Assembly: GCF_014230315.1 (NCBI RefSeq)
Contig: NZ_JACLAW010000007.1
Coordinates: 1 to 64,000, forward strand
Direction of reading: 5' to 3'
Source: Novosphingobium flavum
GTDB lineage: Bacteria > Pseudomonadota > Alphaproteobacteria > Sphingomonadales > Sphingomonadaceae
Length of the DNA: 64,000 nt
In this document: positions 35,262 through 44,822 of the stretch, one piece after another
How the letters are laid out: each line of letters opens with the position of its first letter
Numbering within the stretch: the stretch's first letter is position 1
The notes under the pieces: model-generated
The model's input: the letters and a program-made list of their open reading frames with translations, nothing else
The model's database searches: none
Told to the model about the DNA's origin: nothing
Translations under genes and position numbers: made by a program

Positions 35262-37193
35262 CTACTTTTCGGGCACCACCGGCTGGGCCTCGCCGACGAT
35301 CGTTTCGTAGTCCGGCCGCATCACCCGCACGTCGCCGCGGCGGCCGGTGATCCCGATCCGGTCGAAGAATTCCAGCACCCGGATCACGAGGTTGCGCCCG
35401 ATCCCCGTGGCGTCGCGGAACTGCGCGGCGCTGAACCCCTCGGGATGGTCGGCCGCGAGCCGCGCCGCCGATGCGGCCAGCGCGGCGACATGTTCGCGCA
35501 GCATGAAGCGCCCGTCGGCGATCGACCAGACGTCGCCGTTGAGGCGGCGGCGATAGAGCAGCGTGCGCACGGCCCCTTCGGTGCTGCGCAGTTCGCGGGC
35601 AAGGTCGGGGATCGAGATCTGCTGCGGGCGGCGCTCGCCGAACACGTCCACCAGTTCCTGCCACAAGGCGGTCTCGGCGGCGCTGAAGCGCGGCACATGA
35701 TGGGGCAGGCGGATCAGCGGGCCGGACTGGGCGACCTGGCCGGCAGCGGTCAGGCGGCGGATCAGCGCGGCGGCAAGGTCGGCCGAGACCGGCGGGGTCA
35801 GGCGGAGGCGGATTTCGCGCAGGGTCATCCCGCCCGATTCAGGGTGTTCGCCGTGCCAGGCGCCGAGCAGGGCCGTCACCGCCTCGCCCAGCGCGGCGAG
35901 CCGGGCAGTGCCGATCAGGGTTGCGTGATCGCGCCCCACCGCCTCCGCCTCGCACAGGGCATAAAGCGTCTCGGCCTGATCCGGCTCCAGCGCGAAGCAA
36001 CGCTCGAACCATGTCCGGTCGATCTCGAGGCCGGGCAGGGCGAGCAGCCTTTCGAGCGCGGTGACCGGATCGAAGGTGGCAAGCGCCGCGAGCACGCCCT
36101 CGCGGTCCTGCCCGCGCGGGCGCCGGGCCGGGGCATAGGGGTCGAGCACGCGCCCGCCGCCGATCAGTTCGCGGCCGGACTGGTCGCGCAGCACGAACCG
36201 TTCGCCGGTCACGCACAGGGTCGGGTGGTCGAGCACGATCCGCGCGGCCGCCTCGCCTCCCGGCTGGATCGGTGACTGGCGCCGCAGCAGCACGCGGCCG
36301 GGAATGGCGGCCGTGCCGATGTGAAGGTGAACCGGCGTCGCGTGCCGTAGCGGCGCCTCGCGCTCGGGCGCGAGGCGGACCAGCGCCTCAATCCGGGTCG
36401 TCGGGGCGTGCAGGGCCGGGGCGACCAGCCAGTCGCCGCGGTGCAGGTCGTCAACCTCGACGCCGGAAAGATTGAGCGCGCAGCGCTGTCCGGCGCCGAC
36501 GCTCGTGGCTGCCTCGCCCGCGCTCTGCAGGCCGCGCACCCTCACCTGCCGCCCGCGCGGCGAGAGCATCAGCTGGTCGCCGGTCGTGACGGTGCCGGAC
36601 AGGACCGTGCCCGTGGCAACCGTGCCCGCCCCGGTCACGGTGAAGAACTTGTCGATGCCGAGCCGGAACAGCCCCGCGCGGAGCGGCGCTTGCTCGGCCG
36701 CCGCGGCAATCAATGCGGCGGCCAGTTCGGGAATCCCCGCGCCGCTGGGCGAGGCAACCGGGAAGACCGGTGCCCCTGCCATGGTGGTGCCCGCGAGCAG
36801 GGCCTCGACCTCGGCTGCAACCTCGGCAACGCGGTCCGGCTCAACCCGGTCGATCTTGGTCAGGGCCACGATCGCCCGGGCTATCCCGAGCAGGTCGAGG
36901 ATGCGCAGGTGCTCGATCGTCTGCGGCATGATGCCGTCGTCGGCCGCCACGACCACCAGCGCGAAGTCCACCCCGCCGACCCCGGCCAGCATGTTGCGCA
37001 CAAATTTCTCGTGGCCGGGCACGTCGACGAAGGCGATCGGCGGGCTGCCGGCCGGCCGCCAGTGCGCGAAGCCGAGGTCGATCGAGATGCCGCGGGCCTT
37101 TTCCTCGGGCAGCCGGTCGGTCTCGAGCCCGGACAGGGCGCGGACGAGCGAGGTCTTGCCATGGTCGATATGGCCTGCGGTGGCGATCAGCAT
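35262..37193 (-). CDS. selB: Selenocysteine-specific elongation factor SelB
   Basis: A 643-residue translational GTPase. It starts MLIATAGHIDHGKTSL with the P-loop, then EEKARGISIDLGFAHW (switch I), DVPGHEKFVRNMLAG (switch II) and TKIDRV (base recognition). Domains 2 and 3 follow to about residue 340. The C-terminal third holds winged-helix modules (FSAAETALWQELVDVFG, then LARELRSTEGAVRTLLYRRRLNGDV and FSAAQFRDATGIGRNLVIRVLEFFDRIGIT), which in the family bind the mRNA SECIS hairpin. It delivers Sec-tRNA to the ribosome at in-frame UGA. Its clients here are the two UGSC proteins. It is divergent from the isochorismatase-like gene at 37361, with a perfect operator-like palindrome 47 bases before its start. 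selA is not adjacent, unlike many genomes. Confidence 0.97.
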   Translation of the reverse strand: MLIATAGHIDHGKTSLVRALSGLETDRLPEEKARGISIDLGFAHWRPAGSPPIAFVDVPGHEKFVRNMLAGVGGVDFALVVVAADDGIMPQTIEHLRILDLLGIARAIVALTKIDRVEPDRVAEVAAEVEALLAGTTMAGAPVFPVASPSGAGIPELAAALIAAAAEQAPLRAGLFRLGIDKFFTVTGAGTVATGTVLSGTVTTGDQLMLSPRGRQVRVRGLQSAGEAATSVGAGQRCALNLSGVEVDDLHRGDWLVAPALHAPTTRIEALVRLAPEREAPLRHATPVHLHIGTAAIPGRVLLRRQSPIQPGGEAAARIVLDHPTLCVTGERFVLRDQSGRELIGGGRVLDPYAPARRPRGQDREGVLAALATFDPVTALERLLALPGLEIDRTWFERCFALEPDQAETLYALCEAEAVGRDHATLIGTARLAALGEAVTALLGAWHGEHPESGGMTLREIRLRLTPPVSADLAAALIRRLTAAGQVAQSGPLIRLPHHVPRFSAAETALWQELVDVFGERRPQQISIPDLARELRSTEGAVRTLLYRRRLNGDVWSIADGRFMLREHVAALAASAARLAADHPEGFSAAQFRDATGIGRNLVIRVLEFFDRIGITGRRGDVRVMRPDYETIVGEAQPVVPEK

Positions 37194-37240
37194 GAACGCG
37201 GTCTAGCGCAGGGCGGCGGGCAGCGGAAGATGGTCGATTT

Positions 37241-37252
37241 ATTGTCGACAAT
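37241..37252. promoter_or_regulatory. Operator-like perfect palindrome (ATTGTCGACAAT)
   Basis: A perfect 12-bp palindrome between selB (start 37193, 47 bases) and the isochorismatase-like gene (start 37361, 108 bases). It suggests that Sec decoding is controlled together with the catabolic genes. Confidence 0.65.
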
Positions 37253-37360
37253 CATGAGAACAATTTCCTTGCACATAGCCTGCCCCATCGACTAGGAAAT
37301 GCCCGACACCGCGCCAGAGAGCGCGGCTGGCGCAGTGCGCCGGGCAATCAGGAGAGAGCC

Positions 37361-38032
37361 ATGAAGGTGCATAATCCTCTTTTCGCTCTGGGTCTTGTGG
37401 CCGCCGCCGCGAGCACGTCGGCCTGCGCGCAAGGGGCGGGCCCCGCACCGTCCATTCCCGCCGCGGTCACCGACGTCTGGTCGGACATCAAGATCCCGGC
37501 CGCGCCCGAACTGGTCCCGGCCACGGTCGATGCCAAGACCTCGGCCCTGCTGATTCTCGACATGTACCCGACCAGCTGCAACGCCACTGCCCGGCCCAGC
37601 TGCGTGCCGACCATCCCGCGCGTCAGATCGCTGCTCGACCAGGCCCGCGCCAAGGGGATGAAGGTCATCTACAGCGCCGGCTACACCTCGCTGAACGGGC
37701 CGACCGACCCGGTGCCCGAACTGGCGCGCCGCCCCGAAGACGGGCTCGTGCGCGGCCCGGCTGACAAGTTCTACTCGTCCGATCTCGAAAAGCTGCTCAA
37801 GGACGGCGGGATCACCACCGTCGTCGTTACCGGCACTTCGGCTGATGGAACCGTGCTCTACACCGCGAGCAGTGCCGCGATCCGCGGGATCAAGGCCGTG
37901 GTCCCGGTCGACGGGATGAGCTCGAAGGACCGCTTCGCCGAGCTCTATACCGCCTGGCATCTCAAGAACTCCACCGCTTCGGTCACCCGCAACGTCGTGG
38001 TGACGCGCAGCGACCTGATCACGATCCGCTAA
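37361..38032 (+). CDS. Secreted isochorismatase-like protein without catalytic Cys, copy 2
   Basis: A 223-residue paralogue of the protein at 23515. AGGAGAG precedes the ATG. The N-terminal signal ends near STSACAQG, which could be a lipoprotein cleavage site at Cys. The family Asp is in LLILDMYPTSC and Lys in RGPADKF. The position of the catalytic cysteine reads TGTSADGTVLYTA, with threonine. Paired cysteines (SCNATARPSC) match those of copy 1. I expect a periplasmic or lipid-anchored ligand-binding protein, or an enzyme with changed chemistry. The CapA-like gene starts 8 bases after its stop, so they form an operon. Confidence 0.85.
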   Translation: MKVHNPLFALGLVAAAASTSACAQGAGPAPSIPAAVTDVWSDIKIPAAPELVPATVDAKTSALLILDMYPTSCNATARPSCVPTIPRVRSLLDQARAKGMKVIYSAGYTSLNGPTDPVPELARRPEDGLVRGPADKFYSSDLEKLLKDGGITTVVVTGTSADGTVLYTASSAAIRGIKAVVPVDGMSSKDRFAELYTAWHLKNSTASVTRNVVVTRSDLITIR

Positions 38033-38040
38033 GTCCAGTC

Positions 38041-39495
38041 GTGCGCCGCTCGTTGCTCGCAATCCTGCTCCTGTTCGGCGCCGCCAGTCCGGCGGTCCTG
38101 TCTGCGCAGGCTGTGGGCGGGCAGGCAGCGGGCGGGCAGAGCGCGGAGCCGCCGGCCCGCACGGTCGAGGGCGAGCTTGCCACCAAGGTGCGCGGCAGCT
38201 TCACTGTCGCCGCAGTGGGTGACCTGATCGCCCCGCAGCCGATCAACCGCGCCGCGCCCGAATTCGCGCGCACGGCCGACGTCATCCGCCATGCCGATGT
38301 CGGCTTCGCCAACATGGAATCGAGCCTGGTCGATTTCCGCAAGCACGAGGGCGGCGTCGGCGGCACTCTGGCCCCGCTGGAAATGGGCGACAGTCTCAAG
38401 TCGCTCGGCATCACGCTCGTCAGCCGCGCCAACAACCACGCGCTCGACGGCGGGGTCGAGGGCATGGTCTCGACCGATCTCGCGCTCGACCGGCTCGGCA
38501 TTGCTCACGCCGGTTCGGGCCGCGACCTGCAGGAAGCCCGCGGCGCGCGGTTCCTCGAAACCCCCAAGGGCCGGGTCGGCCTCGTCTCGATGTTCGCGGT
38601 CGAGGATGTCGGCAATTTCGGCCCGGCCTATGTCCGCACCGCGGCGACCTTGCGCAATGGCGACATCGGCGGCGCCCCAGGGGTCAACCCGCTCTACCTC
38701 ACCACTTACCACGTCGTCAGCCCGGCCGATCTCGAGGCGATGAAGGCCATTGCCGCGCGGACCTATGGCCAGCGTGCGCCGGCCCATGTCGCGCCGACCG
38801 AAACCGCCGGTGCCCGCTTCCGTTACTTCGACGAATGGTACGAGGCGGGCGACAGGCCCGGCACCCTGCGCTACGCGATGAACCCGGCCGACGAGCGCGG
38901 CAATCTCGAGGCGATCCGCAGCGGCAAGGTCCAGTCGGACTTCCTGATCGCCACGATCCATTCGCACCAGAGCCCGGCCTTCTGCGGCGCCTGCGCCTTC
39001 GGCACGGTCCCGGGGATGAAGGAAGAGCTCTCGCACGAGCCGCCGGACTACCTCGTCAAGCTGGCCCGCGAAGCAATCGACAACGGGGCGGACATGTTCG
39101 TCAGCCACGGCGTCCACGCGCTGGCCGGGATCGAGATCTACAAGGGCCGCCCGATCTTCTACGGCCTGTCGAACTTCATCTTCCAGTTCGGCCTGCAATT
39201 CGGCGATGGCTACGATGCCATGGCCAATTACCGCAAGCGCGCCGAGCTGGAAAATCCCGCCAGTCTGGAATCGGTGCTCGCCTCGGTGCGCTACGAAAAC
39301 GGCAAGCTGGCCGAAGTCCGGCTTTACCCGGTCGATCTCGGCGGGCGTGACCGGCCGATCTCGCAGCTCGGGATTCCGCAGGCGGCATCGCCTGCTGTTG
39401 CGCAGCGTATCCTCTCCTCGCTGCAGCAATGGTCGCAGCCGTTCGGCACGCGCATCGTGATCGAGAACGGCGTCGGAGTGATCCGCGTGCCCTAG
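38041..39495 (+). CDS. CapA-family (poly-gamma-glutamate synthesis-like) metallophosphatase protein
   Basis: A 484-residue exported protein; GTG start 8 bases after the preceding stop, then a signal peptide ending near VLSAQA. CapA-type calcineurin-like motifs are visible in order: AAVGDLIAPQPI, VGFANMESSLVD, LVSRANNHALDGGVEGM, IATIHSHQS and VSHGVHALAGIEIYKGRPIFYGLSNF. The histidines, aspartates and asparagines of these motifs would bind two metal ions. CapA takes part in capsule polyglutamate export, but many relatives in catabolic regions have unknown substrates. Here it could be a periplasmic phosphoesterase or amidase in the same transport unit. Confidence 0.85.
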   Translation: MRRSLLAILLLFGAASPAVLSAQAVGGQAAGGQSAEPPARTVEGELATKVRGSFTVAAVGDLIAPQPINRAAPEFARTADVIRHADVGFANMESSLVDFRKHEGGVGGTLAPLEMGDSLKSLGITLVSRANNHALDGGVEGMVSTDLALDRLGIAHAGSGRDLQEARGARFLETPKGRVGLVSMFAVEDVGNFGPAYVRTAATLRNGDIGGAPGVNPLYLTTYHVVSPADLEAMKAIAARTYGQRAPAHVAPTETAGARFRYFDEWYEAGDRPGTLRYAMNPADERGNLEAIRSGKVQSDFLIATIHSHQSPAFCGACAFGTVPGMKEELSHEPPDYLVKLAREAIDNGADMFVSHGVHALAGIEIYKGRPIFYGLSNFIFQFGLQFGDGYDAMANYRKRAELENPASLESVLASVRYENGKLAEVRLYPVDLGGRDRPISQLGIPQAASPAVAQRILSSLQQWSQPFGTRIVIENGVGVIRVP

Positions 39496-39609
39496 CGGTG
39501 GGGCCCGGTATCGTATGGCCGAGCGCCGTGTTGCGCATTTGCCATAGCAAATCGAACTTATTCCAACCCTTGGCCCGATCGGGCCGAATCGGGTTGTGAG
39601 AGCAATAAT

Positions 39610-39621
39610 ATTGTTTACAAC
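39610..39621. promoter_or_regulatory. Operator-like dyad (ATTGTTTACAAC)
   Basis: It lies 63 bases upstream of the ATG of TonB receptor 4 and shares its first 11 bases with the copy before TonB receptor 3 (27154). CTTTGTTCAC follows directly and may be a second half-site. Confidence 0.6.
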
Positions 39622-39684
39622 TTTGTTCACCCCATGAGTCGAAGGACCTCGAGGGTCCAAAAGTAATGGGATGGAGGTATACTG

Positions 39685-42600
39685 ATGCGGCGTTCATTCA
39701 TGATCCTGCTCGCTGGCGCGAGCGCGTTTTCTTCCAGCGTGGCCCTGGCCCAGTCCGGTGCAGCCCAGCCCCAGGAAGCAGCCGAAGAAGCGGCCCCCAA
39801 GACTGACGACATCGTCGTCACCGGCTCGCGCGTGACCACCGGGGCCAATGCCCCGACGCCGGTCACAGTGCTTCCGGCCGACCAGTTCCTGAAGCTGCAG
39901 CCCGGCACCATTACCGACGCGGTGAACCTGCTTCCTGCGGTGCAGGGCGTGTTCGGCGGCACCAGCGCGCGCCCGGGCGGCGCCCAGCGCAATGGCGCCG
40001 GCGCCTATCTTACGCTGCGCAACATGGGCAACCTGCGTACCCTGGTGCTCTACGACGGCCTGCGCCTCGTGCCGACCATCAACCAGAACGAGGCTGACAC
40101 CGATTCCTCGATCGTCCCGCAGCTCCTGCTCAAGCGCGTCGACGTGGTGACCGGCGGCGTCTCGGCCGTCTATGGTTCGGACGCGATCAGCGGCGTGATC
40201 AACTACGTCACCGACCGCGATTTCAACGGCATCAAGCTTCAGGGCTCGCGCGGCATCTCGCAGTATGGCGACGACCCGATCTGGGACGTGGGCATCGTGG
40301 CGGGCAGCAAGTTCGCCGATGGCCGCGGCCATTTCGAGTTCAGCTACCAGCACCGCGAGGATGACGGGATCATTTCCCGCGCCAATTCGGGTCGTCCGTT
40401 CTACGACGCGCTGACCGGCGCCGGCGGCAACGGCTCGGCCGCGTCGCCCTATTTCAATTTCAACACTCAGCGCCAATCGAACATGACCTACGGTGGTCTG
40501 TTCACGAACATCGTCAACAACGGCAACCTGGCCGACCTGATGTTCACCTCGTCGGGTACGCTGACGCCGTTCGTTCACGGGCTCATCCCGGTCGCCGGCG
40601 GCTCCCTGATCCAGGGCACCACGGCCAATACCAAGACCGGGACCGGGACCAGCAGCCCGGCCGTACCGAGCAACATCGAAAGCGGCGGCAGCGGTGTCTA
40701 CAATCAGTTCACCTCGCTCAAGGCGGCGAGCAAGCTGAACCAGGCCTTCGGCCGGCTCGACTATGACCTGACCGACGACATCCACGCCTATGCGCAGTTC
40801 GCCTATACGAACCTGCACACCTACGTCGATTTCCAGAGCCCGAACCTCACGAGCCTTCGGGTCAGCCTGGCCAATCCGTTCCTCGATAACGCCCTGTCGA
40901 CCGCGGGGCTCACCGGCGCCGGGCTGAGCGGTGCGCAGATCACGGCCGTCCAGGCCCTGCGCGCGAACCCGAGCAACATTGCGACCTTCGGGCGCTTCCT
41001 GCTCAAGGAGCCGCGCGCCGACCAGTTCACCGAGTCCTACATCGGCAACACCGGGCTCGAGGGCAAGCTGGGCGAATACAAGTGGGACCTCGGCCTCAGC
41101 TACTCGCAGTCGAAGATCCGCGCGGTCAACCAGATCAACATCGACAACGGCCGTCTGTTCGCCGCGCTCGACGCCGTGCGCAACCCCAGCAATCCCAGCC
41201 AGATCATCTGCCGCGCCGCGCTGACCAACTCCAACTACGCGGGCTGCGTCCCGCTGAACCTGTTCGGTGAAGGTCAGGCCAGCGACCAGGCGATGAACTA
41301 CATCTTCCGCCAGACCAACAGCTGGAACACCACGCGCCAGCTCCAGGTGACCGGCGGCATTTCCGGTTCGCCGTTCGAAACCTGGGCTGGCCCGGTCAAC
41401 GTCGCCCTGTCGGGCGAATTCCGCCGCCTCACCTGGAAGGTGGACAGCGACGCCACGCCGAACGACCTGGCGGACTGCTCGGGTATCGGCACCGGTATCA
41501 CCGGCGGCCTGAACTGTACGCAGGGCCGCACCCTGCAGTGGTTCTTCAACACGATGGGCAGCCTCGGTCAGGTTGCCCAGAAGGTCACCGAAGGCGCTGC
41601 CGAAGTCGAGGTTCCGCTGCTGGCCGACAAGCCGTTCTTCCAGCGCCTGAGCCTCACCGGCGCGCTCCGCTTCACCCACTATGACACCAGCGGTGATGCG
41701 ACCACCTGGAAGGCCGGCCTCGACTGGCAGGTCACCGACGACCTGCGCCTGCGTGCCACCCGGTCGCGCGACATTCGCGCGCCCAACGTGTTCGAGCTCT
41801 ATTCGCCGCTCCAGAAGAACCCGGGCATCGCGATCAACAACGATCCGCTGCTCTGCTCGGGCGGCGCGATCGTCACCACCGGCGGAACCCCGTGCACTGC
41901 CAACAACACTTTCGTGGTCAACACTCAGGCGGCCAACCCCAACCTGACCCCGGAAAAGGCCGACACGCTGACCATCGGTACGGTGTACAAGCCGCACTTC
42001 ATCCCCGGCCTGACCGTTTCGGTCGACTATTACCGGATCAAGGTGAAGGATGCGATCAACCTGCTCCAGGGCTTCTCGACCCAGGTGCTCTCGCTCTGTG
42101 CCGGCGCCAATGCGCCGTCGCTCTGCTCGACCTTCGTGACGCGTGATGCCACGACCCACGCGGTCACCGGCACCTACTCGACCTACCTCAACATCGCGAG
42201 CTTCGAGACCTGGGGTATCGACGGTGAAATCGGCTACAACACCCAGGTCGGTGGGCATGCCCTCAACCTGCGGGCGATGGTCGCCTATCAGCCCAAGCTG
42301 ACCTTCGACCAGGGCCCGGCGGGCGTGATCGAGGCGGCTGGCTACTTCAACACCGGTTCCAACCGGGTCGGCGCCTCGCCGAAGTGGAAGGTCACGGGCC
42401 TGGCTTCCTATGATGTCACCGACAACTTCACCGTCTCGGTGCTGGAGCGGTGGCGCAGCGGGATGAAGGCCAACGCCCAGACCAGCTTCGTCTTCGTCAA
42501 CCAGAACCTGCCGCCGGTTGGCTATACCAACCTCAACCTGTCCTGGCGGCCGAAGCTGGACTCGGGCGGCGAGTTCGAGTTCTACGCGAACGTGTCGAAC

Positions 42601-42723
42601 CTCTTCAACACCTTCCCGACCGTCTACTACTCGGGAACGCAGACCGGCATCAGCCAGGGCCTGCCGGAAGGCGACGACGTGATGGGTCGTTACTTCACGG
42701 TCGGCGCCCGCGTGAAGTTCTGA
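39685..42723 (+). CDS. TonB-dependent receptor 4
   Basis: A 1012-residue outer-membrane receptor with signal peptide ending near VALAQS and GGAGG upstream. The plug contains DDIVVTGSRVTTG, NAPTPVTVLPADQ, LRNMGNLRTLVLYDGLR and DVVTGGVSAVYGSDAISGVIN; the barrel ends in GRYFTVGARVKF. The TWKAGLDWQVTDDLRLRATRSRDIRAPN stretch is shared in pattern with receptors 1 to 3. It is followed by selenoprotein UGSC-2 and an MFS transporter on the same strand, so its ligand may be the compound on which the selenoprotein pathway acts. Confidence 0.93.
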   Translation: MRRSFMILLAGASAFSSSVALAQSGAAQPQEAAEEAAPKTDDIVVTGSRVTTGANAPTPVTVLPADQFLKLQPGTITDAVNLLPAVQGVFGGTSARPGGAQRNGAGAYLTLRNMGNLRTLVLYDGLRLVPTINQNEADTDSSIVPQLLLKRVDVVTGGVSAVYGSDAISGVINYVTDRDFNGIKLQGSRGISQYGDDPIWDVGIVAGSKFADGRGHFEFSYQHREDDGIISRANSGRPFYDALTGAGGNGSAASPYFNFNTQRQSNMTYGGLFTNIVNNGNLADLMFTSSGTLTPFVHGLIPVAGGSLIQGTTANTKTGTGTSSPAVPSNIESGGSGVYNQFTSLKAASKLNQAFGRLDYDLTDDIHAYAQFAYTNLHTYVDFQSPNLTSLRVSLANPFLDNALSTAGLTGAGLSGAQITAVQALRANPSNIATFGRFLLKEPRADQFTESYIGNTGLEGKLGEYKWDLGLSYSQSKIRAVNQINIDNGRLFAALDAVRNPSNPSQIICRAALTNSNYAGCVPLNLFGEGQASDQAMNYIFRQTNSWNTTRQLQVTGGISGSPFETWAGPVNVALSGEFRRLTWKVDSDATPNDLADCSGIGTGITGGLNCTQGRTLQWFFNTMGSLGQVAQKVTEGAAEVEVPLLADKPFFQRLSLTGALRFTHYDTSGDATTWKAGLDWQVTDDLRLRATRSRDIRAPNVFELYSPLQKNPGIAINNDPLLCSGGAIVTTGGTPCTANNTFVVNTQAANPNLTPEKADTLTIGTVYKPHFIPGLTVSVDYYRIKVKDAINLLQGFSTQVLSLCAGANAPSLCSTFVTRDATTHAVTGTYSTYLNIASFETWGIDGEIGYNTQVGGHALNLRAMVAYQPKLTFDQGPAGVIEAAGYFNTGSNRVGASPKWKVTGLASYDVTDNFTVSVLERWRSGMKANAQTSFVFVNQNLPPVGYTNLNLSWRPKLDSGGEFEFYANVSNLFNTFPTVYYSGTQTGISQGLPEGDDVMGRYFTVGARVKF

Positions 42724-42988
42724 TCGCGTGATGAAGGTCGGGCAGTCTCGGAACGGTTCCTCGCGAGCCGCTGCGGGGCTGCCCGATCGCATTCCCGTAA
42801 CTGTCATGGGGCGTTGCAATTGTGTTAAGCCGGGGCGCCAAGCCCCGAGCAATGCGGTATGACTGCGGACGGTAGCGTGTGTGCGTTGCCGGGGAGGGCC
42901 TCCGGGCCTTCCTGCCGGTTTCCGCCGGCGCGGACACACCCGGCCGCCGGGCCTCGGCGCGGCTGCCGGACTGACAGAGGAAAGCATT

Positions 42989-44680
42989 ATGGCTGAACAC
43001 GAGAAGATGCAGGTCGTATGGCCTCGCGGGCGCTGGGCGAGGACGGGGGCGAAGCTCGCCAAGCGTCTCGACACGCTCGAGGGCAAGACCGTCGCGCAGC
43101 TCTGGGACTGGGTCTTCAAGGGCGACATCATGTTCGACGTGTGGGAAGAGGAGCTGAAGAAGCGCTACCCCACGATGAAGATGATCTCCTGGCGCGAATT
43201 CGGCGAAATCCACGGTGCGAACGAGCACCAGGCGCTGTCCGAGCTTCCGGAGAAATTCAAGAAGTTCGGCGTCGACGCGGTAATCTGCGGCGTCGGTTGC
43301 TGAGGATCCTGCACGGCCGCCGTGACGCGTGCCAGTGTAGTTGTTGAAAAGTTGGGTATCCCCACCGTGACGATGCTTTGCAGCGGATTCGTCACCCAGG
43401 GCAAGTTCACCGCGAAGGGGCTGGAAATGCCGAACCTTCCGTGGACGATCCACCCTGGGCACGTGAATCTCGTCGAAGACGAGAAGCTGCGGCAGACCTG
43501 CGCGGGGCCGATGCTCGAGCAAGTCATCCAAGGGCTGACCATTCAGCCGGAGGAACCGGTTGTCAGCAAGGAACCGAACCTGCGCGACGTGGTGTTCGAA
43601 GGCGACTTCGACGAAGTTCAGGAGCATTTCCTGAACGAGGAGTGGACCGATGGCCTGCCCATCGTGCCGCCCACGCTCGAGCGCGTCGAGAAGTTCCTGC
43701 AATATACCGATCGCAAGCCCGAAGAGGTCGTCGGCAACCTGTTGCCCGACAATCGCGAGGCGACCATCTGGAGCATTGCCGTCAACGGCGTCATGTCGGG
43801 CTGTCGTCCCGAATACATGCCGGTGCTGATCGCAATCGTCGAAGGCATGGTCGATCCGGAATTCGGCGTCGAACACCTTGGGCACACGCCGGGCACGGAA
43901 ACGCTGATCGTCGTGAACGGCCCGATCGTGAAGGAGTTGAAGTTCAATTATACCCAGGCCGCCCTCCGGCCCGGTTTCCAGGCGAATACCTCGATCGGGC
44001 GCTTCTGGCGCATGATGCTGAGGAACGTTGCGGGCTTCATCCCGCACCGTACGGACAAGGGCTGCTTCGGCGGCAACTTCCGGATCGTCCTGGCCGAGAA
44101 CGAGGACGCCTGCGCCGAGCTTGGCTGGCAGCCGATGAACACAGACTTCGGCTTTGCTCCGGGTACCAACACGGTCACGATTTCGTCGTGTACCGAGATG
44201 ACCCAAGCCATCGAGGTCGGCGGGCCCACTGCGGACGAAATCCTGCGGAATATCTGCGCGCGGATCGAGGATAACCAGATCTTCGTGCAGTTCTTCTTCC
44301 GCGGGATGCGTACGCGGCCGACCATCGTGCTCACGCCGGCAACGGCCAGGCTCATGGCGGATGCGGGTTACGACAAGGCTGCGGTGAAGAAGTTCTTCTA
44401 CGAGAACGCGAAGCTTCGTGTCGGCAACCTGTCGGGTATGATCCTGAACCGGTTCTACAAGGGTGTGAACGACGGCAACTGGCCCGAGCAGATTGGTACG
44501 TCGTTCGACGTCGATCGTCGCATCCAGCTGACCGGTGGCCCGGAAGACTACATGATCGTCGTCAGCGGCGACCCGGACCGTGACCATGTCATGGTCTGCT
44601 CGCAGAACGGCTACATCGGTTTCCCGGTGTCGAAGAAGGTGGAACTGCCCGAAGCCTGGGCGGAACTGCCGAAAAAGTGA
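42989..44680 (+). CDS. UGSC-family selenoprotein 2, Sec at codon 105 (in-frame TGA)
   Basis: The frame opens at ATG 42989 (AGAGGAAAG upstream), runs 104 codons, meets TGA at 43301-43303, and stays open to the stop at 44680. With Sec it is a 563-residue protein with C-Sec-G-S-C at 104-108; the extra Cys104 is not in paralogue 1. The TGA codon and the second-domain landmark Trp219 (WTDGLPIVPPT) are at identical residue numbers in both proteins. The N-terminal UGSC domain has WREFGEIHG and FKKFGVDAVICGVGC; the second domain has AVNGVMSGCRPEYMPVLIAIVEGM and VVNGPIVKELKFN. It lacks a signal peptide. A redox or reductase role through the Sec/Cys pair is likely but the substrate is unknown. It lies between TonB receptor 4 and an MFS transporter. 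Confidence 0.95.
43309..43335 (+). promoter_or_regulatory. Candidate bacterial SECIS hairpin of UGSC-2
   Basis: CTGCACG (43309-43315) pairs with CGTGCCAG (43328-43335) with one bulged C. The 12-base loop holds GT at bases 19-20 after the TGA, the same distance as in UGSC-1. Hand-predicted fold. Confidence 0.55.
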
Positions 44681-44822
44681 TGGTGCGCGCCCCGGAACCT
44701 TTCAGCCGGTTCCGGGGCGCGTCTCCGTCCCTTGAGTTTGAAGTGACGTCGCGGGGGCATGTCGCCACGCCGCAATGCCAGGGCGGCGGGATAGGTTCCC
44801 GTCCAGCCCCGGGAGGGAGCCA

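Noticed and set aside
42811..42826. Operator-like GCAATTGTGTTAAG upstream of UGSC-2
   Set aside because: It has no proper dyad symmetry and does not align with the other copies; UGSC-2 can be read from the site before TonB receptor 4.
39694..43131. A 1145-codon open frame on the minus strand opposite TonB receptor 4
   Set aside because: It is low-complexity Arg/Gly/Val/Asp-rich, lacks any family pattern and covers a clear receptor gene; GC-rich antisense frames of this sort are common. The same holds for the long frames at 21406-24099 and 27211-30270 (minus).
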